Assembly: GCA_047602305.1 (NCBI GenBank)
Contig: JASGHO010000001.1
Coordinates: 1,798,001-1,862,000, forward strand
Origin: Ancrocorticia sp047602305
GTDB lineage: Bacteria; Actinomycetota; Actinomycetes; Actinomycetales; Actinomycetaceae
Length of the DNA stretch: 64,000 bases
Reading direction: 5' to 3'
Numbering within the stretch: position 1 is the first letter of the stretch; each line of letters starts with the position of its first letter. The translations under genes and the position numbers were made by a program. The notes below the pieces were generated by a model. The model ran no database searches, was not told where the DNA came from, and saw nothing but the letters and a program-made list of their open reading frames with translations. Positions 34,998-44,470 of this stretch are shown piece by piece.

Positions 34998-36635
34998 GTG
35001 TCAGCCAAAAAGTTAACCTGCGACGTCGTCATCATCGGCGGAGGAGCCACCGGAGTCGGTGTTCTTCGTGATGCGGCAATGCGCGGATTGAAAGCCATCC
35101 TTGTCGAGCGCGTCGATCTCGCTCAAGGAACCACAGGCCGTTACCACGGTCTTCTGCATTCCGGAGGACGGTACGTCGTCTCCGATCCTCACTCGGCCAC
35201 CGAGTGTGCCGAAGAGAATGCCATCCTTACCCGTATCCACCCCGACGCCGTCGAGACCACCGGTGGTCTGTTCGTCTCCATTGCCGGCGACGACGAAGAA
35301 TTCCCGGAGCGTTTCATCAAGGGCGCCGAAGAAACCAGGGTCCCCGCGGCCGAAATCTCGGTGAGGGAAGCACTGCGCCGCGAACCCCGACTCAACCCCA
35401 GAACTGTGCGCGCCTTCGAGGTCCAGGACGGGACCGTCGATGGCTGGCGGATGGTGTGGGGCGCGGTCGAATCCGCCAAGGCCTACGGGGCCCAGTGCCT
35501 CACCTACCATCGAGTCACCACGATCGAAAGCCGCGACGGCGCGGTGTCCGGCGTTGTGTGCCACGCGGACAAGACCGGCGAGGACGTTCACATCGAATGC
35601 CGCGCCGTGGTCAACGCCGCTGGCCCCTGGGCCGGTCAGATCGTCAAGATGGCGGGCGAGAGCGGCGTGGAAGTGGTTCCCGGTCGCGGCATCATGATCG
35701 CCATGAATCACCGCCTGGTCAACTCGGTGGTCAACCGCTGTATTTATCCCGCCGACGGCGACATCCTGGTCCCCGTTCACACGGTGTCAATCATCGGTAC
35801 CACGGACATTCGCGCCGAGGATCCCGACCATCTGAAGATCGAGTACAACGAGGTCCAGCAGATGCTCGACGCGGGCGAGGAACTCATCCCGGGCTTCCGC
35901 AACTCGCGTGCGCTGCATGTGTGGGCCGGTGCTCGCCCGCTGCTCAAGGACACCCGCGTGGCAGCGGACGATACCCGCCATATGTCCCGCGGCATGAGCG
36001 TGGTGCGCCACGACATCAAGGGCATGATCACCGTGGCCGGCGGCAAGCTGACCACGTATCGCCTCATGGCGTCTCGCGTGGTCGACGCCGTGTGTGAGGA
36101 GCTGGGTGAAAACCTGGTGTGCCGCACCGCCGAAGAGGCGGTGGCCGAGGGTCACAACTACAAGGTCACACATCGCCTGGAGATGGTGGAGAAGGCCAAG
36201 AAGGCCGATCACGGCCTTCCGGACAAGGATCCCATCATCTGCGAGTGCGAGATCGTCACGAAGAAGATGATCACCGACCTGCTCGACGAGCAGCCGGACG
36301 CCACCTTCGACGATCTTCGCCGCCAGCTGCGCATCGGCATGGGCCCCTGCCAGGGTGGCTTCTGTGCCTCGCGTACTGCGGGCATCGTGCACGAGCACGG
36401 CTGCTGGAGCGCCGCCCAGGCCACCGAGCTGCTGCGCCTGTTCATGAAGAACCGCTGGGGAGGCATCTATCCGATCCTCAACGGCGCCCAGGCCCGAGAG
36501 GCTGCACTGGACGAGTGGATCTACCGCGGAACATTCTCCGTGAACGATCTGCCCATCACCGAACTGCCACGCGGCTCCGAGCTTGCCTCGGCAACCCGCT
36601 ACCCGGCACCGGCACCGGCAGGAGGAGCAAAGTGA
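34998..36635 (+). CDS. glpA: Anaerobic glycerol-3-phosphate dehydrogenase subunit A
   Basis: 545 residues from GTG 34,998. FAD-binding Rossmann motif CDVVIIGGGATGVGVLRDAAMRGL, GlpA/GlpD motif TTGRYHGLLHSGGRYVVSD, and a C-terminal BFD-like [2Fe-2S] region (IICECEIVTKKMI ... GPCQGGFCASR) that distinguishes GlpA from GlpD. Oxidises sn-glycerol-3-phosphate to dihydroxyacetone phosphate and passes electrons through GlpB and GlpC to the membrane quinone. First gene of glpABC, followed by glpB with a 4-bp overlap. Confidence 0.93.
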   Translation: MSAKKLTCDVVIIGGGATGVGVLRDAAMRGLKAILVERVDLAQGTTGRYHGLLHSGGRYVVSDPHSATECAEENAILTRIHPDAVETTGGLFVSIAGDDEEFPERFIKGAEETRVPAAEISVREALRREPRLNPRTVRAFEVQDGTVDGWRMVWGAVESAKAYGAQCLTYHRVTTIESRDGAVSGVVCHADKTGEDVHIECRAVVNAAGPWAGQIVKMAGESGVEVVPGRGIMIAMNHRLVNSVVNRCIYPADGDILVPVHTVSIIGTTDIRAEDPDHLKIEYNEVQQMLDAGEELIPGFRNSRALHVWAGARPLLKDTRVAADDTRHMSRGMSVVRHDIKGMITVAGGKLTTYRLMASRVVDAVCEELGENLVCRTAEEAVAEGHNYKVTHRLEMVEKAKKADHGLPDKDPIICECEIVTKKMITDLLDEQPDATFDDLRRQLRIGMGPCQGGFCASRTAGIVHEHGCWSAAQATELLRLFMKNRWGGIYPILNGAQAREAALDEWIYRGTFSVNDLPITELPRGSELASATRYPAPAPAGGAK

Positions 36636-37819
36636 GAACTGTAGTTATCGGTGCTGGCATCGCTGGCCTCACCGCCGCGCTCATGCTCAAGGAAGCCGGG
36701 GCTGACGTCAGCGTCATCACCTACGGCTTCGGAGGGCTTCAGCTCGGCCAGGGAACCCTCGACATCCTCGACGCGCCCCGTCCATTCGAGGCCTTTGACG
36801 ATCTGCCCGAGGGCCATCCCTACCATGTGATCTCTCCGGATTCGATTCGCGAGGGCTTGGCGGCCTTCAACAAGATCGTTCCGTTGGAGGGCAATCTCGA
36901 AGAGACCACCGTGCTGCCCACGGCGTTCGGCACTCTGCGCCGCACAGGTCTCTACCCCGCTTCGATGGCCAATGGTCGTGTCGAGGAGGGCGCGAGCTTC
37001 CTGCTCGTCGGATTCGACGGATTGAAGGACTTCTACCCGCGGCTGGCCGCCGAGAACCTGGCAAGCCAGGGCATCGAGGCACGCGCTGAAGTCATCAAGC
37101 TGTCGGCTGCGGGTGATACCGCCCTCGCCTACTCGCGCCTGCTGGCCGAGCCAAGCGCCGCCGAGGATCTCGGCCGCCGCCTGGCACGGCTGGTTCGCAC
37201 GGGTGAGCGCATTGGTATCCCAGCGGTGGCCCGCGAGGATTCCTGGGCTCGCATCCAGGCCGCTGCGGAGGCTCCAGTCTTCCAGATCCCGCTGCCGCCG
37301 CCGTCCATCCCCGGCCTGGAGATGAACGAGGCACTGCGCCAGGAGTGCCAGGACAGGCGCATCCGGATGTTCCTCAACGCCAAGGCGATCGGCGCCGACG
37401 TCGACGCGTCCAGCGGCCGAATTACCGCCGTTCAGATCCAGGTGGCTGGCTCGGTTAAGCACATTAAAGCCGACGCCGTCGTCTACGCCGGTGGCGGCTT
37501 GGAATCCGGTGCTTTGCTGCTGGACTCGTACGGGAAGGTGTCCGAGACCGTCTTTGACCTTCCGATCGAGGCGCCCGCACCCACGGAGCTCGTGCACGGA
37601 GACTACTGGGGCACGCCCCAGCCGCTGTTCGCCGTGGGTCTGCAGGTGGATGAGGACATGCGTCCGCTTGACGCCGAAGGCACGCCCGTTTATCAGAACC
37701 TGCACGCTGCCGGCGGCCTTCTTGGCGGTGCTCAGCGCACCCATGAGAAGTCCGGCGAGGGCATCGCGCTAGGAAGCGCCGCCACCGCGGTTGCTGCAAT
37801 TTTGAGGAGGAACGCATGA
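36632..37819 (+). CDS. glpB: Anaerobic glycerol-3-phosphate dehydrogenase subunit B
   Basis: 395 residues from GTG 36,632, overlapping the glpA stop (GTGA), with GGAGGAG upstream. N-terminal dinucleotide-binding motif VVIGAGIAGLTAALMLKEAGADV; the middle and C-terminal parts (FGGLQLGQGTLDI, DAVVYAGGGLESGAL, ENLHAAGG-like NLHAAGGLLGGAQR) match GlpB. It carries FMN/FAD and links GlpA to the iron-sulfur subunit. An apparent longer frame upstream is antisense-like sequence within glpA and is not used. Confidence 0.92.
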   Translation: MRTVVIGAGIAGLTAALMLKEAGADVSVITYGFGGLQLGQGTLDILDAPRPFEAFDDLPEGHPYHVISPDSIREGLAAFNKIVPLEGNLEETTVLPTAFGTLRRTGLYPASMANGRVEEGASFLLVGFDGLKDFYPRLAAENLASQGIEARAEVIKLSAAGDTALAYSRLLAEPSAAEDLGRRLARLVRTGERIGIPAVAREDSWARIQAAAEAPVFQIPLPPPSIPGLEMNEALRQECQDRRIRMFLNAKAIGADVDASSGRITAVQIQVAGSVKHIKADAVVYAGGGLESGALLLDSYGKVSETVFDLPIEAPAPTELVHGDYWGTPQPLFAVGLQVDEDMRPLDAEGTPVYQNLHAAGGLLGGAQRTHEKSGEGIALGSAATAVAAILRRNA

Positions 37820-39090
37820 GCAGCTCTCTCGATCACGCTCGCGCCTCGCTGGCGCGTGCCAGCCTTGACCAGTGCGTCAAGTGCACCATCTGTGAGACAC
37901 AATGCCCGGTGGCAGCGGTAACTCCGCTGTTCCCGGGCCCGAAGTACGTGGGTCCTCAGGCCGAGCGTCTGCGCGACGGCAAGCCCGTCGATTACAGCCT
38001 CGACTACTGCTCGGGCTGCGGCATCTGCACCACCGTGTGCCCTCAGGGCGTCAAGATTGCAGAAATCAACGCGCAGGCTCGTGCGGTGATGAAGGCCGAT
38101 CACGGAGTCCCGCTCCGTGACAGGCTCATCACCCAGACCGAGCTTGAGGGCATGCTGCTGACCCCGGTTGCTCCGGTGGCCAACGTTGCTCTGGGCGTCA
38201 AGCCACTGCGCAAGGTTATTCAGGCCGTGGTGGGCGTCCATGCGGACGCTCCGGTACCGGTAGCCAAGACGCGTAGCTTCGCCGGATGGTTCAAGAAGCG
38301 TGGCGGCTCCATCCCCAACCCGAGGGTGCCCGCGCGTGGGCCCGTGGTGTTCTTCCACGGCTGCGCCGGCAACTACTTCGAGGTGGAGACCTCCAAGGCC
38401 ACCGTCGAGGTGCTGGAGCACCTGGGTTACGAGGTACTCGTCCCCAAGCAGGGCTGCTGTGGTCTCGCCCAGCAGTCGAACGGCTTGTTCGGCGGCGCCT
38501 CGAAGCTGGTGCGCAAGCTGGCCGATGAGCTGCGCAGTGCGGGCCGCGACCTGACCATCATCTCCTCCTCCGGCTCGTGCGCCGGCATGGTTCGCCATGA
38601 GGCACACGAGATCATGGGAATCGACGATCCGGAGCTCGCCGACGTGGGCAGCCGTATGGTCGAGACCTCCGAGTTCCTCGCCGAACTGATCCAGGATGGC
38701 GAGTTCCCGGTGGATGAGCTCAAGCGCATCAATATCACGATTCCTTATCACCAGCCGTGCCAGGTGAAATCGCAGGGCATCGGCAAGCCTGCCATCGAGG
38801 TCATGGAGGCCATCCCCGGCGTCACCGTGATCGAGTCCGGCCAGGCATGCTGTGGCATTGCGGGCACCTACGGCCTGAAGAAGGAAAAGTACGACATCGC
38901 TCAGAAGGTCGGCCAGCCGCTCTTCGACATGATCAAGGACACCAACCCTCAGTTGGCCACCTGCGATACCGAAACCTGCCGCTGGCAGATCCGCAAGGGT
39001 TCGGGGGCCGCAGTGGTTCATCCCATTGAGATCATCCATGCCGCGCTGGGAATGTCAGAGCTTCCCGCGGGCGTCAAGGTGTCTGGTTAA
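37816..39090 (+). CDS. glpC: Anaerobic glycerol-3-phosphate dehydrogenase subunit C
   Basis: 424 residues from ATG 37,816 (4-bp overlap, AGGAGG upstream). Two ferredoxin-type clusters: CVKCTICETQCPV and CSGCGICTTVCPQG; two CCG cysteine-rich domains (GCAGNYFEVE ... QGCCGLAQQ and YHQPCQVKSQG ... QACCGIAGTYG). It anchors the dehydrogenase to the membrane and transfers electrons to quinone. Last gene of the operon, followed by a terminator. Confidence 0.93.
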   Translation: MSSSLDHARASLARASLDQCVKCTICETQCPVAAVTPLFPGPKYVGPQAERLRDGKPVDYSLDYCSGCGICTTVCPQGVKIAEINAQARAVMKADHGVPLRDRLITQTELEGMLLTPVAPVANVALGVKPLRKVIQAVVGVHADAPVPVAKTRSFAGWFKKRGGSIPNPRVPARGPVVFFHGCAGNYFEVETSKATVEVLEHLGYEVLVPKQGCCGLAQQSNGLFGGASKLVRKLADELRSAGRDLTIISSSGSCAGMVRHEAHEIMGIDDPELADVGSRMVETSEFLAELIQDGEFPVDELKRINITIPYHQPCQVKSQGIGKPAIEVMEAIPGVTVIESGQACCGIAGTYGLKKEKYDIAQKVGQPLFDMIKDTNPQLATCDTETCRWQIRKGSGAAVVHPIEIIHAALGMSELPAGVKVSG

Positions 39091-39104
39091 AAATGTGTCA
39101 ATAG

Positions 39105-39140
39105 GTGGGGCCGAGAGGCTCTGAACTCTCGGCCCCACCC
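39105..39140 (+). terminator. Terminator after glpABC
   Basis: GGTGGGGCCGAGAG pairs perfectly with CTCTCGGCCCCACC around GCTCTGAA, 15 bp after the glpC stop. Confidence 0.8.
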
Positions 39141-39213
39141 CCGCTTAGGATTCCGTGACCTGCGCTTTCATGGCGCAAGTGACGGTACTGATGAGGGACC
39201 CCATCGGGTAGAA

Positions 39214-39231
39214 TTGTGGCCACGGCCACAA
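39214..39231. promoter_or_regulatory. Palindrome upstream of glpK, candidate operator
   Basis: TTGTGGCC-AC-GGCCACAA is a near-perfect 18-bp palindrome 107 bp before the glpK start and after the glpC terminator. It shares the TTGTG..CACAA outer bases with the operator before glpA but differs inside, so the same regulator is possible but not certain. Confidence 0.45.
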
Positions 39232-39338
39232 CGCTGGCTCGTTTGGTAAACCTCATCAATTCGGGATGCTTCCGCACCTCGAAGTCACTCGACCCACTGG
39301 AATCACCAGTGGTTGATAGTCCTCGGAAAGGACAGTCA

Positions 39339-40862
39339 ATGACGACTGAAAATAAGTACGTCCTGGCCATCGATCAGGGCACCACATCCTCGCGCACCAT
39401 CCTGTTCAACCATGCTGGACAGAATGTTGCCTCGGGCCAGCTGGAGCACGCTCAGATCTTCCCCCAGGCTGGTTGGGTTGAGCATGATCCCGTAGAGATC
39501 TGGAACAACGTTCGTCAGACCGTTGGTCTTGCTCTCGCGAACGCGCAGGCCAATAAGGATGACATTGTCGCTGTTGGCATCACCAACCAGCGCGAAACCA
39601 CGATTATCTGGGATCGCAAGACCGGCGAGCCCGTATACAACGCCATCGTGTGGCAGGACACCCGCTCCCAGGATCTCGTTGACCGCCTGGCGGCCGACGG
39701 CGGCCCGGATCGCTTCCGTTCCATCGTTGGTGAGACCCTCTCCACCTATGCGTCAATCACCAAGATCATGTGGATTCTGGAGAACGTCGAGGGCGTTCGC
39801 GAGCGCGCCGAGCGTGGCGAGCTGGCCTTCGGCAACCCGGACACCTGGGTGATCTGGCAGATGACCGGCGGTGTCGAGGGCGGCGTGCACGTCACCGACG
39901 TGACGAACGCTTCCCGTACCATGCTGATGGATCTCAACACGCTTCAGTGGCGTGAGGATATCTGCGAGATCGCGGGCATCCCGATGTCCCTGCTCCCGGA
40001 GATCAAGTCCTCCTCCGAGGTGTACGGTGTGGGCCGTCCCGCTGGCCTTCTCTACGATGTTCCGATCGCAGGCGATCTGGGCGATCAGCAGGCTGCTACC
40101 TTCGGCCAGGCCTGCTTCACTCCCGGCATGGCGAAGAACACCTATGGCACCGGCTGCTTCATGCTGATGAACACCGGTGAGAAGCCGCAGATGTCCGAGA
40201 ATGGCCTCATCACCACCGTGTGCTACAAGATTGGCGATCAGCCCACCAAGTACGCACTCGAGGGTTCCATCGCCGTGACCGGTTCGCTCATCCAGTGGCT
40301 GCGCGACAACCTGGAGATCGTCCCCACCTCCCCGGATGTTGAGGCACTGGCTTCCAGTGTTGAGGACAACGGCGGCGTGTACTTCGTCCCCGCTTTCTCC
40401 GGCCTGTTCGCTCCGCATTGGCGCGGCGATGCCCGCGGCGCCATCGTTGGCATGACCCGTTACAACACCAAGGCTCACATTGCTCGCGCCGCTCTGGAGG
40501 CCACCGCCTTCCAGACCCGCGAGGTTCTGGACGCCATGGAAGCCGATTCGGGCGTCAAGCTTGCCGAGCTTCGCGTCGACGGCGGCATGACCGCCAACAA
40601 TCTGCTCATGCAGTTCCAGGCCGATATCCTCGACACCCCGGTGATTCTGCCCGAGGTTGCGGAGACCACCGCCCTTGGTGCCGCCTACGCCGCCGGTATC
40701 GCCGTTGGCTTCTGGGATGGCGAGCAGGACGTCATCGACAACTGGAACGAGGCCAAGCGCTGGACTCCGAACATGGACGGCGACGAGCGCGATCGTCAGA
40801 TCCGCATGTGGAAGAAGGCCGTCACCAAGACCCTCGATTGGGTCGACGACGACGTGAGGTGA
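39339..40862 (+). CDS. glpK: Glycerol kinase
   Basis: 507 residues from ATG 39,339, preceded by GGAAAGGA. FGGY-family signatures: LAIDQGTTSSRTILF (phosphate-binding), WFEHDP-like GWVEHDPVEIW, GITNQRETTIIWDR, TYGTGCFMLMNTG, YFVPAFSGLFAPHW and LRVDGGMTANNLLMQFQADIL. It phosphorylates glycerol to glycerol-3-phosphate, the substrate of GlpABC encoded just upstream. A longer in-frame start at 39,216 lies within the upstream palindrome and is not favoured. Confidence 0.95.
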   Translation: MTTENKYVLAIDQGTTSSRTILFNHAGQNVASGQLEHAQIFPQAGWVEHDPVEIWNNVRQTVGLALANAQANKDDIVAVGITNQRETTIIWDRKTGEPVYNAIVWQDTRSQDLVDRLAADGGPDRFRSIVGETLSTYASITKIMWILENVEGVRERAERGELAFGNPDTWVIWQMTGGVEGGVHVTDVTNASRTMLMDLNTLQWREDICEIAGIPMSLLPEIKSSSEVYGVGRPAGLLYDVPIAGDLGDQQAATFGQACFTPGMAKNTYGTGCFMLMNTGEKPQMSENGLITTVCYKIGDQPTKYALEGSIAVTGSLIQWLRDNLEIVPTSPDVEALASSVEDNGGVYFVPAFSGLFAPHWRGDARGAIVGMTRYNTKAHIARAALEATAFQTREVLDAMEADSGVKLAELRVDGGMTANNLLMQFQADILDTPVILPEVAETTALGAAYAAGIAVGFWDGEQDVIDNWNEAKRWTPNMDGDERDRQIRMWKKAVTKTLDWVDDDVR

Positions 40863-40986
40863 GGCCCGAAAGCTTGCTTTCGAGGCCGAAGCTGAGGAGT
40901 CGCAGAGGGGCGCATGCCCCGACCGACGACGTAAAGTGAGCTACGCGTAGCCTCTGAGGTTTCGCGGGTGCCCAACTGAATAAAAG

Positions 40987-41022
40987 GGTCCGGCTGCGGG
41001 AGGTAACTCTCGCGGCCGGACC
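40987..41022 (+). terminator. Terminator after glpK
   Basis: GGTCCGGCTGCGGGAG pairs with CTCTCGCGGCCGGACC (one or two mismatches) and is followed by TTTTTGT, a classical intrinsic terminator 125 bp after the glpK stop. Confidence 0.8.
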
Positions 41023-41140
41023 TTTTTGTCCTGTTCACAGCGGTATACCGCTCCCAATTCCGTAACTCTTTCTTCACATATATTCGGCCCACCTTCCACC
41101 TTTCAACACCCGGGGTAGCCTTAATTTGAACCGTTACTCA

Positions 41141-41206
41141 AGAGATCCCGCCAATAGGCCGTGGCCTACTACGGATGTCACGGCCGAACCTATCGGCGGA
41201 ATCTCT
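41141..41206. repeat. Dispersed palindromic repeat family A, copy 2
   Basis: AGAGATCCCGCCAATAGG and CCTATCGGCGGAATCTCT are inverted arms (16 of 18 pairs) around a ~30-bp centre containing GGCCGTGGCCTACTACGG and TCACGGCCGAA. Best-preserved copy. It sits in the gap between glpK and lutA, which otherwise holds only the lut promoter region. Confidence 0.75.
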
Positions 41207-41283
41207 AGGTCCAATTCCCCTCCGCATCTCCCATATTTCCCAGAGCTTTCTTCATTGACGAGTCCGCGCGAAAAGGAAACATT

Positions 41284-42072
41284 ATGAAAATTGCACTCTT
41301 CGCCACCTGCATCTCAGATGTCATGTTCCCTCAGGCAGCGCAGGCAACTGTGCATCTCCTGGAACGCTTGGGGCATGAGGTGTATTTTCCCAAAGAGCAG
41401 GGCTGCTGCGGTCAGATGCATGTGAACACCGGCTACTACCCGGAGTCCATGCCTCTTATCCGCAATCACGTGAAGACCTTCACCCCTGTGCTCGACGGCG
41501 AGTGGGATGCAATCGTGGTGCCCTCCGGATCCTGTACCGGTTCGCTGCGTCACCAGCAGGAGTTGGTGGCGAGGGACCAGGGTGATGCAGGTCTGGCATG
41601 GAAGGCCAAGGCCATTGCCAAGAAGACCTACGACCTTCCCGAGCTACTGGTCAACGTTCTCGGCTTGGAGGACGTGGGCGCCTACTTCCCACACAGCATC
41701 ACCTACCACACCACCTGCCACTCGTTGCGAGTGGCCCGGATCGGTGACACTCCAATCCGGCTTCTTGAGCACGTCGACGGCCTCACCTACATCCCGCTTC
41801 CCGAAGCAGATGTGTGCTGCGGCTTCGGCGGTACCTTCTCTCTCAAGAATCCCGAAACATCGGCTTCCATGCTGTCCGACAAGATGGCCCATATCGTCTC
41901 AACGGGAGCGGAGATCGTCGTCGCCGGAGATTACTCCTGCCTCATGAACATCGGAGGCGGGCTCTCGCGTACTCGCTCCGGAATCCGCGCCATGCACCTT
42001 GCCGAGGTGCTTGCCGGTACCAAGGACGAACCCTGGGTCGCCCCATCCACCACTACGAAGCTAGGAGCCTGA
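41284..42072 (+). CDS. lutA: Lactate utilisation protein LutA (CCG-domain iron-sulfur protein)
   Basis: 262 residues with two cysteine-rich CCG domains: KEQGCCGQMHVNTGYY and PEADVCCGFGGTFSLKN, plus the partner Cys in ALFATCISDVMFP and ITYHTTCHSLR. LutABC oxidises L-lactate to pyruvate. ATG 41,284 is preceded by AAAAGGAAAC. First gene of lutABC; lutB starts one base after its stop codon. Confidence 0.9.
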   Translation: MKIALFATCISDVMFPQAAQATVHLLERLGHEVYFPKEQGCCGQMHVNTGYYPESMPLIRNHVKTFTPVLDGEWDAIVVPSGSCTGSLRHQQELVARDQGDAGLAWKAKAIAKKTYDLPELLVNVLGLEDVGAYFPHSITYHTTCHSLRVARIGDTPIRLLEHVDGLTYIPLPEADVCCGFGGTFSLKNPETSASMLSDKMAHIVSTGAEIVVAGDYSCLMNIGGGLSRTRSGIRAMHLAEVLAGTKDEPWVAPSTTTKLGA

Positions 42073-42073
42073 C

Positions 42074-43714
42074 GTGATTGAATCAGTAAGCAAGCTCGCC
42101 ACCAAGCTCAATCTCAACCCAGCTGTGTGGGCTGAGAAGGATGACGAAGCGGCAGAACTCGGCTGGTACCCGGGCCACCCGGCTCCCAAGGATCCGCTCC
42201 GTTGGGGTCAGTCCTTCCCCGAAGGTGCGAAGGAGACACTGCAGAACACGCAGATGCGCCGCAATCTCGGCTTTGCCACCCGGAAGATTCGGGAGAAGCG
42301 CAATGAGCGTGTTGAGGAGATGCCTGATTGGGAGGAGCTGCGTGAGGCGGCATCCGCCATCAAGCGCAACGTCGCGGCACGTTTCCCGGAGCTCCTTGAG
42401 GAGTTCGAGAAGAACGTCGTGGCGCGCGGCGGCATCGTGCACTGGGCCCGTGACGCCCAGGAAGCCAACGAAATCGCCTACTCCCTCATCAAGGCCAAGG
42501 ACGTCGACGAGGTGGTCAAGGTCAAGTCGATGGCCACCCAGGAAATCAACTTCAACGAGTATCTGGCCGAGCGCGGCATTCAGGCCTGGGAGACCGATCT
42601 TGCCGAGATGATCGTGCAGCTCGCCGACGACATGCCCTCGCACATCGTGGTTCCCGCCCTGCATCGCAACCGCGCCGAGGTGAAGGCCATCTTCGAAGCC
42701 CGCATGGGCGACGCACCGAAAGGCATGGGTAACGAACCTCGCGAACTGGCCATGGCTGCCCGCGCCCATCTGCGCAAGAAGTTCCTCTCCGCGAAGGTCG
42801 CCATTTCGGGCGCAAATCTTGGCGTGGCCGAATCCGGCACGCTGGCGGTGTATGAGTCCGAGGGCAACGGCCGCATGTGCCTCACCCTGCCGGACACCCT
42901 CATCACCATCATGGGCATCGAGAAGCTTGTGCCCACGTATGAGGACATCGAGGTCATCAGCCAGCTGCTGCCCCGCTCGGCCACCGGCGAGCGCATGAAC
43001 CCCTACACCTCCTTCTGGACGGGCGTTACCCCAGGTGACGGCCCCCAGGAGTTCCACCTCATCCTGCTCGATAACGGCCGCACCGACGTGCTCGCCGATC
43101 CGGTGGGCCGCGAGGCACTCAAGTGCATCCGCTGCGGCGCCTGCATGAACATCTGCCCCGTATACCAGCACGTGGGCGGCCACGCCTACAACTCGGTCTA
43201 CCCCGGCCCCATCGGCGCCATCCTCACACCTCAGCTGCTGGGCGCTTTCGACCATCACGATCCTGCCGCTACGCTACCCTTCGCCTCTTCCCTCTGCGGC
43301 GCCTGCTATGACGCCTGCCCAGTGAAGATCGACATCCCCAATATCCTCGTGCACCTGCGCCACCGCTACACCGATGCCAACCGCGGCGGCGTCCCCAGCA
43401 TCTGGGACGTGGGTATGAAGGCAGCCAGCACGGTGATGTCCTCCGGCAAGGCGATGAAGCTCGTGGGCACCGCGATGCCAGCCGCCCGCGTTGTTGGTGG
43501 CCCCAGCCGCAAAATCGGCCACATCCCACTGCCCCTGGCCAAGAACTGGACCTTTGTCCGCGACGTGCCGGCACCTCCCGGGCAATCCTTCCGCTCCTGG
43601 TGGGACGAACGTGAAGCGACATCCAAGTCCGGCTCCACTACCTCCACTACCTCCGCCAAATCCACTGACTCCAACTCGTGTGGCTGCCACAAGTCCGAAG
43701 GAGAAGCGCGATGA
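42074..43714 (+). CDS. lutB: Lactate utilisation iron-sulfur protein LutB
   Basis: 546 residues from GTG 42,074. The central LUD domain (SGANLGVAESGTLAVYESEGNGRMCLTLPDTLITIMGIEKLVPT) is followed by two [4Fe-4S] motifs, CIRCGACMNICPVY and CGACYDACPVKIDIP. A C-terminal helical domain ends in a Ser/Thr-rich tail with CGCH (SCGCHKSEGEAR), unlike the usual end and possibly another metal site. It is predicted to relay electrons in the Lut complex. The stop overlaps lutC. Confidence 0.9.
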   Translation: MIESVSKLATKLNLNPAVWAEKDDEAAELGWYPGHPAPKDPLRWGQSFPEGAKETLQNTQMRRNLGFATRKIREKRNERVEEMPDWEELREAASAIKRNVAARFPELLEEFEKNVVARGGIVHWARDAQEANEIAYSLIKAKDVDEVVKVKSMATQEINFNEYLAERGIQAWETDLAEMIVQLADDMPSHIVVPALHRNRAEVKAIFEARMGDAPKGMGNEPRELAMAARAHLRKKFLSAKVAISGANLGVAESGTLAVYESEGNGRMCLTLPDTLITIMGIEKLVPTYEDIEVISQLLPRSATGERMNPYTSFWTGVTPGDGPQEFHLILLDNGRTDVLADPVGREALKCIRCGACMNICPVYQHVGGHAYNSVYPGPIGAILTPQLLGAFDHHDPAATLPFASSLCGACYDACPVKIDIPNILVHLRHRYTDANRGGVPSIWDVGMKAASTVMSSGKAMKLVGTAMPAARVVGGPSRKIGHIPLPLAKNWTFVRDVPAPPGQSFRSWWDEREATSKSGSTTSTTSAKSTDSNSCGCHKSEGEAR

Positions 43715-44334
43715 GCGCCAAGCAAGAGATTCTTCGTCGTATCGCCCGCGCCGGGCAGATTGACCCGCCACCGATCCCACGTAACTATCGGCGTACGGGG
43801 GACGGCGTCGACGTCGTCCCCGAAATGGAAGAAGCCCTCATCGACTACACGGCCACCGTGAGCCACGCGTCGGAGAAGGAGATTCCGGCGGCCATCGACG
43901 CGGCGCTGGCCGATTGCGCAACCGTCGTGGTTCCGCCCGGACTGCCTGCCACCTGGCAAGAGGGCGCCGGGAAGGGCCGCGAACTGCGCGTGGACGAACC
44001 TGCCCTGACGAAGGACGAACTGGACCATACGGACGCCGTCGTCACTGCGGCGCGGGCCGGGGTGTCCCTCTCTGGAACCATCATGCTCGACGGCGAACCC
44101 GACCAGGGCCGCCGCGCCATCACGCTGGTCCCGGATACCCACGTCATCGTGCTGCGCGCCAGCCAGATCTACGCCACCGTTCCCGAGGCGGTCGCGATTC
44201 TCGCGGAGCATCCCGAGCGCGCCACCACCTGGATCGCCGGGCCGTCCGCCACCTCGGATATCGAACTGATCCGGGTCGACGGCGTGCACGGCCCGCGCAA
44301 CCTGCGAGTGATCATCGTGGACGACCAGGACTGA
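43711..44334 (+). CDS. lutC: Lactate utilisation protein LutC
   Basis: 207 residues from ATG 43,711 (ATGA overlap with lutB, GGAGAAG upstream). LUD-domain protein: GVSLSGTIMLDGEPDQGRRAITLVPDTHVIVL and PSATSDIELIRVDGVHGPRNLRVIIV are diagnostic (SAT.DIE....GVHGPR). Third subunit of the L-lactate oxidising complex. A terminator follows 43 bp after the stop. Confidence 0.92.
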   Translation: MSAKQEILRRIARAGQIDPPPIPRNYRRTGDGVDVVPEMEEALIDYTATVSHASEKEIPAAIDAALADCATVVVPPGLPATWQEGAGKGRELRVDEPALTKDELDHTDAVVTAARAGVSLSGTIMLDGEPDQGRRAITLVPDTHVIVLRASQIYATVPEAVAILAEHPERATTWIAGPSATSDIELIRVDGVHGPRNLRVIIVDDQD

Positions 44335-44377
44335 GCGTGCAAGACCCCGTAAATAGCGATCTGACGATTGATTGCTG

Positions 44378-44420
44378 AAGGGTAGGCCTCGGACTTCATG
44401 TGTCCGTTGCCTACCCTTTT
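44378..44420 (+). terminator. Terminator after lutABC
   Basis: AAGGGTAGGC pairs with GCCTACCCTT; the sequence continues TTGAAG. A weaker inner stem (GGAC/GTCC) extends it. Confidence 0.75.
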
Positions 44421-44470
44421 GAAGAACATTCAAGCCTGGCCACCCATACTCGGAACCGGCCAAACCGACT

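Noticed and set aside
37732..39039. 435-codon minus-strand frame
   Set aside because: Antisense to glpC, whose four cysteine motifs prove the plus-strand frame.
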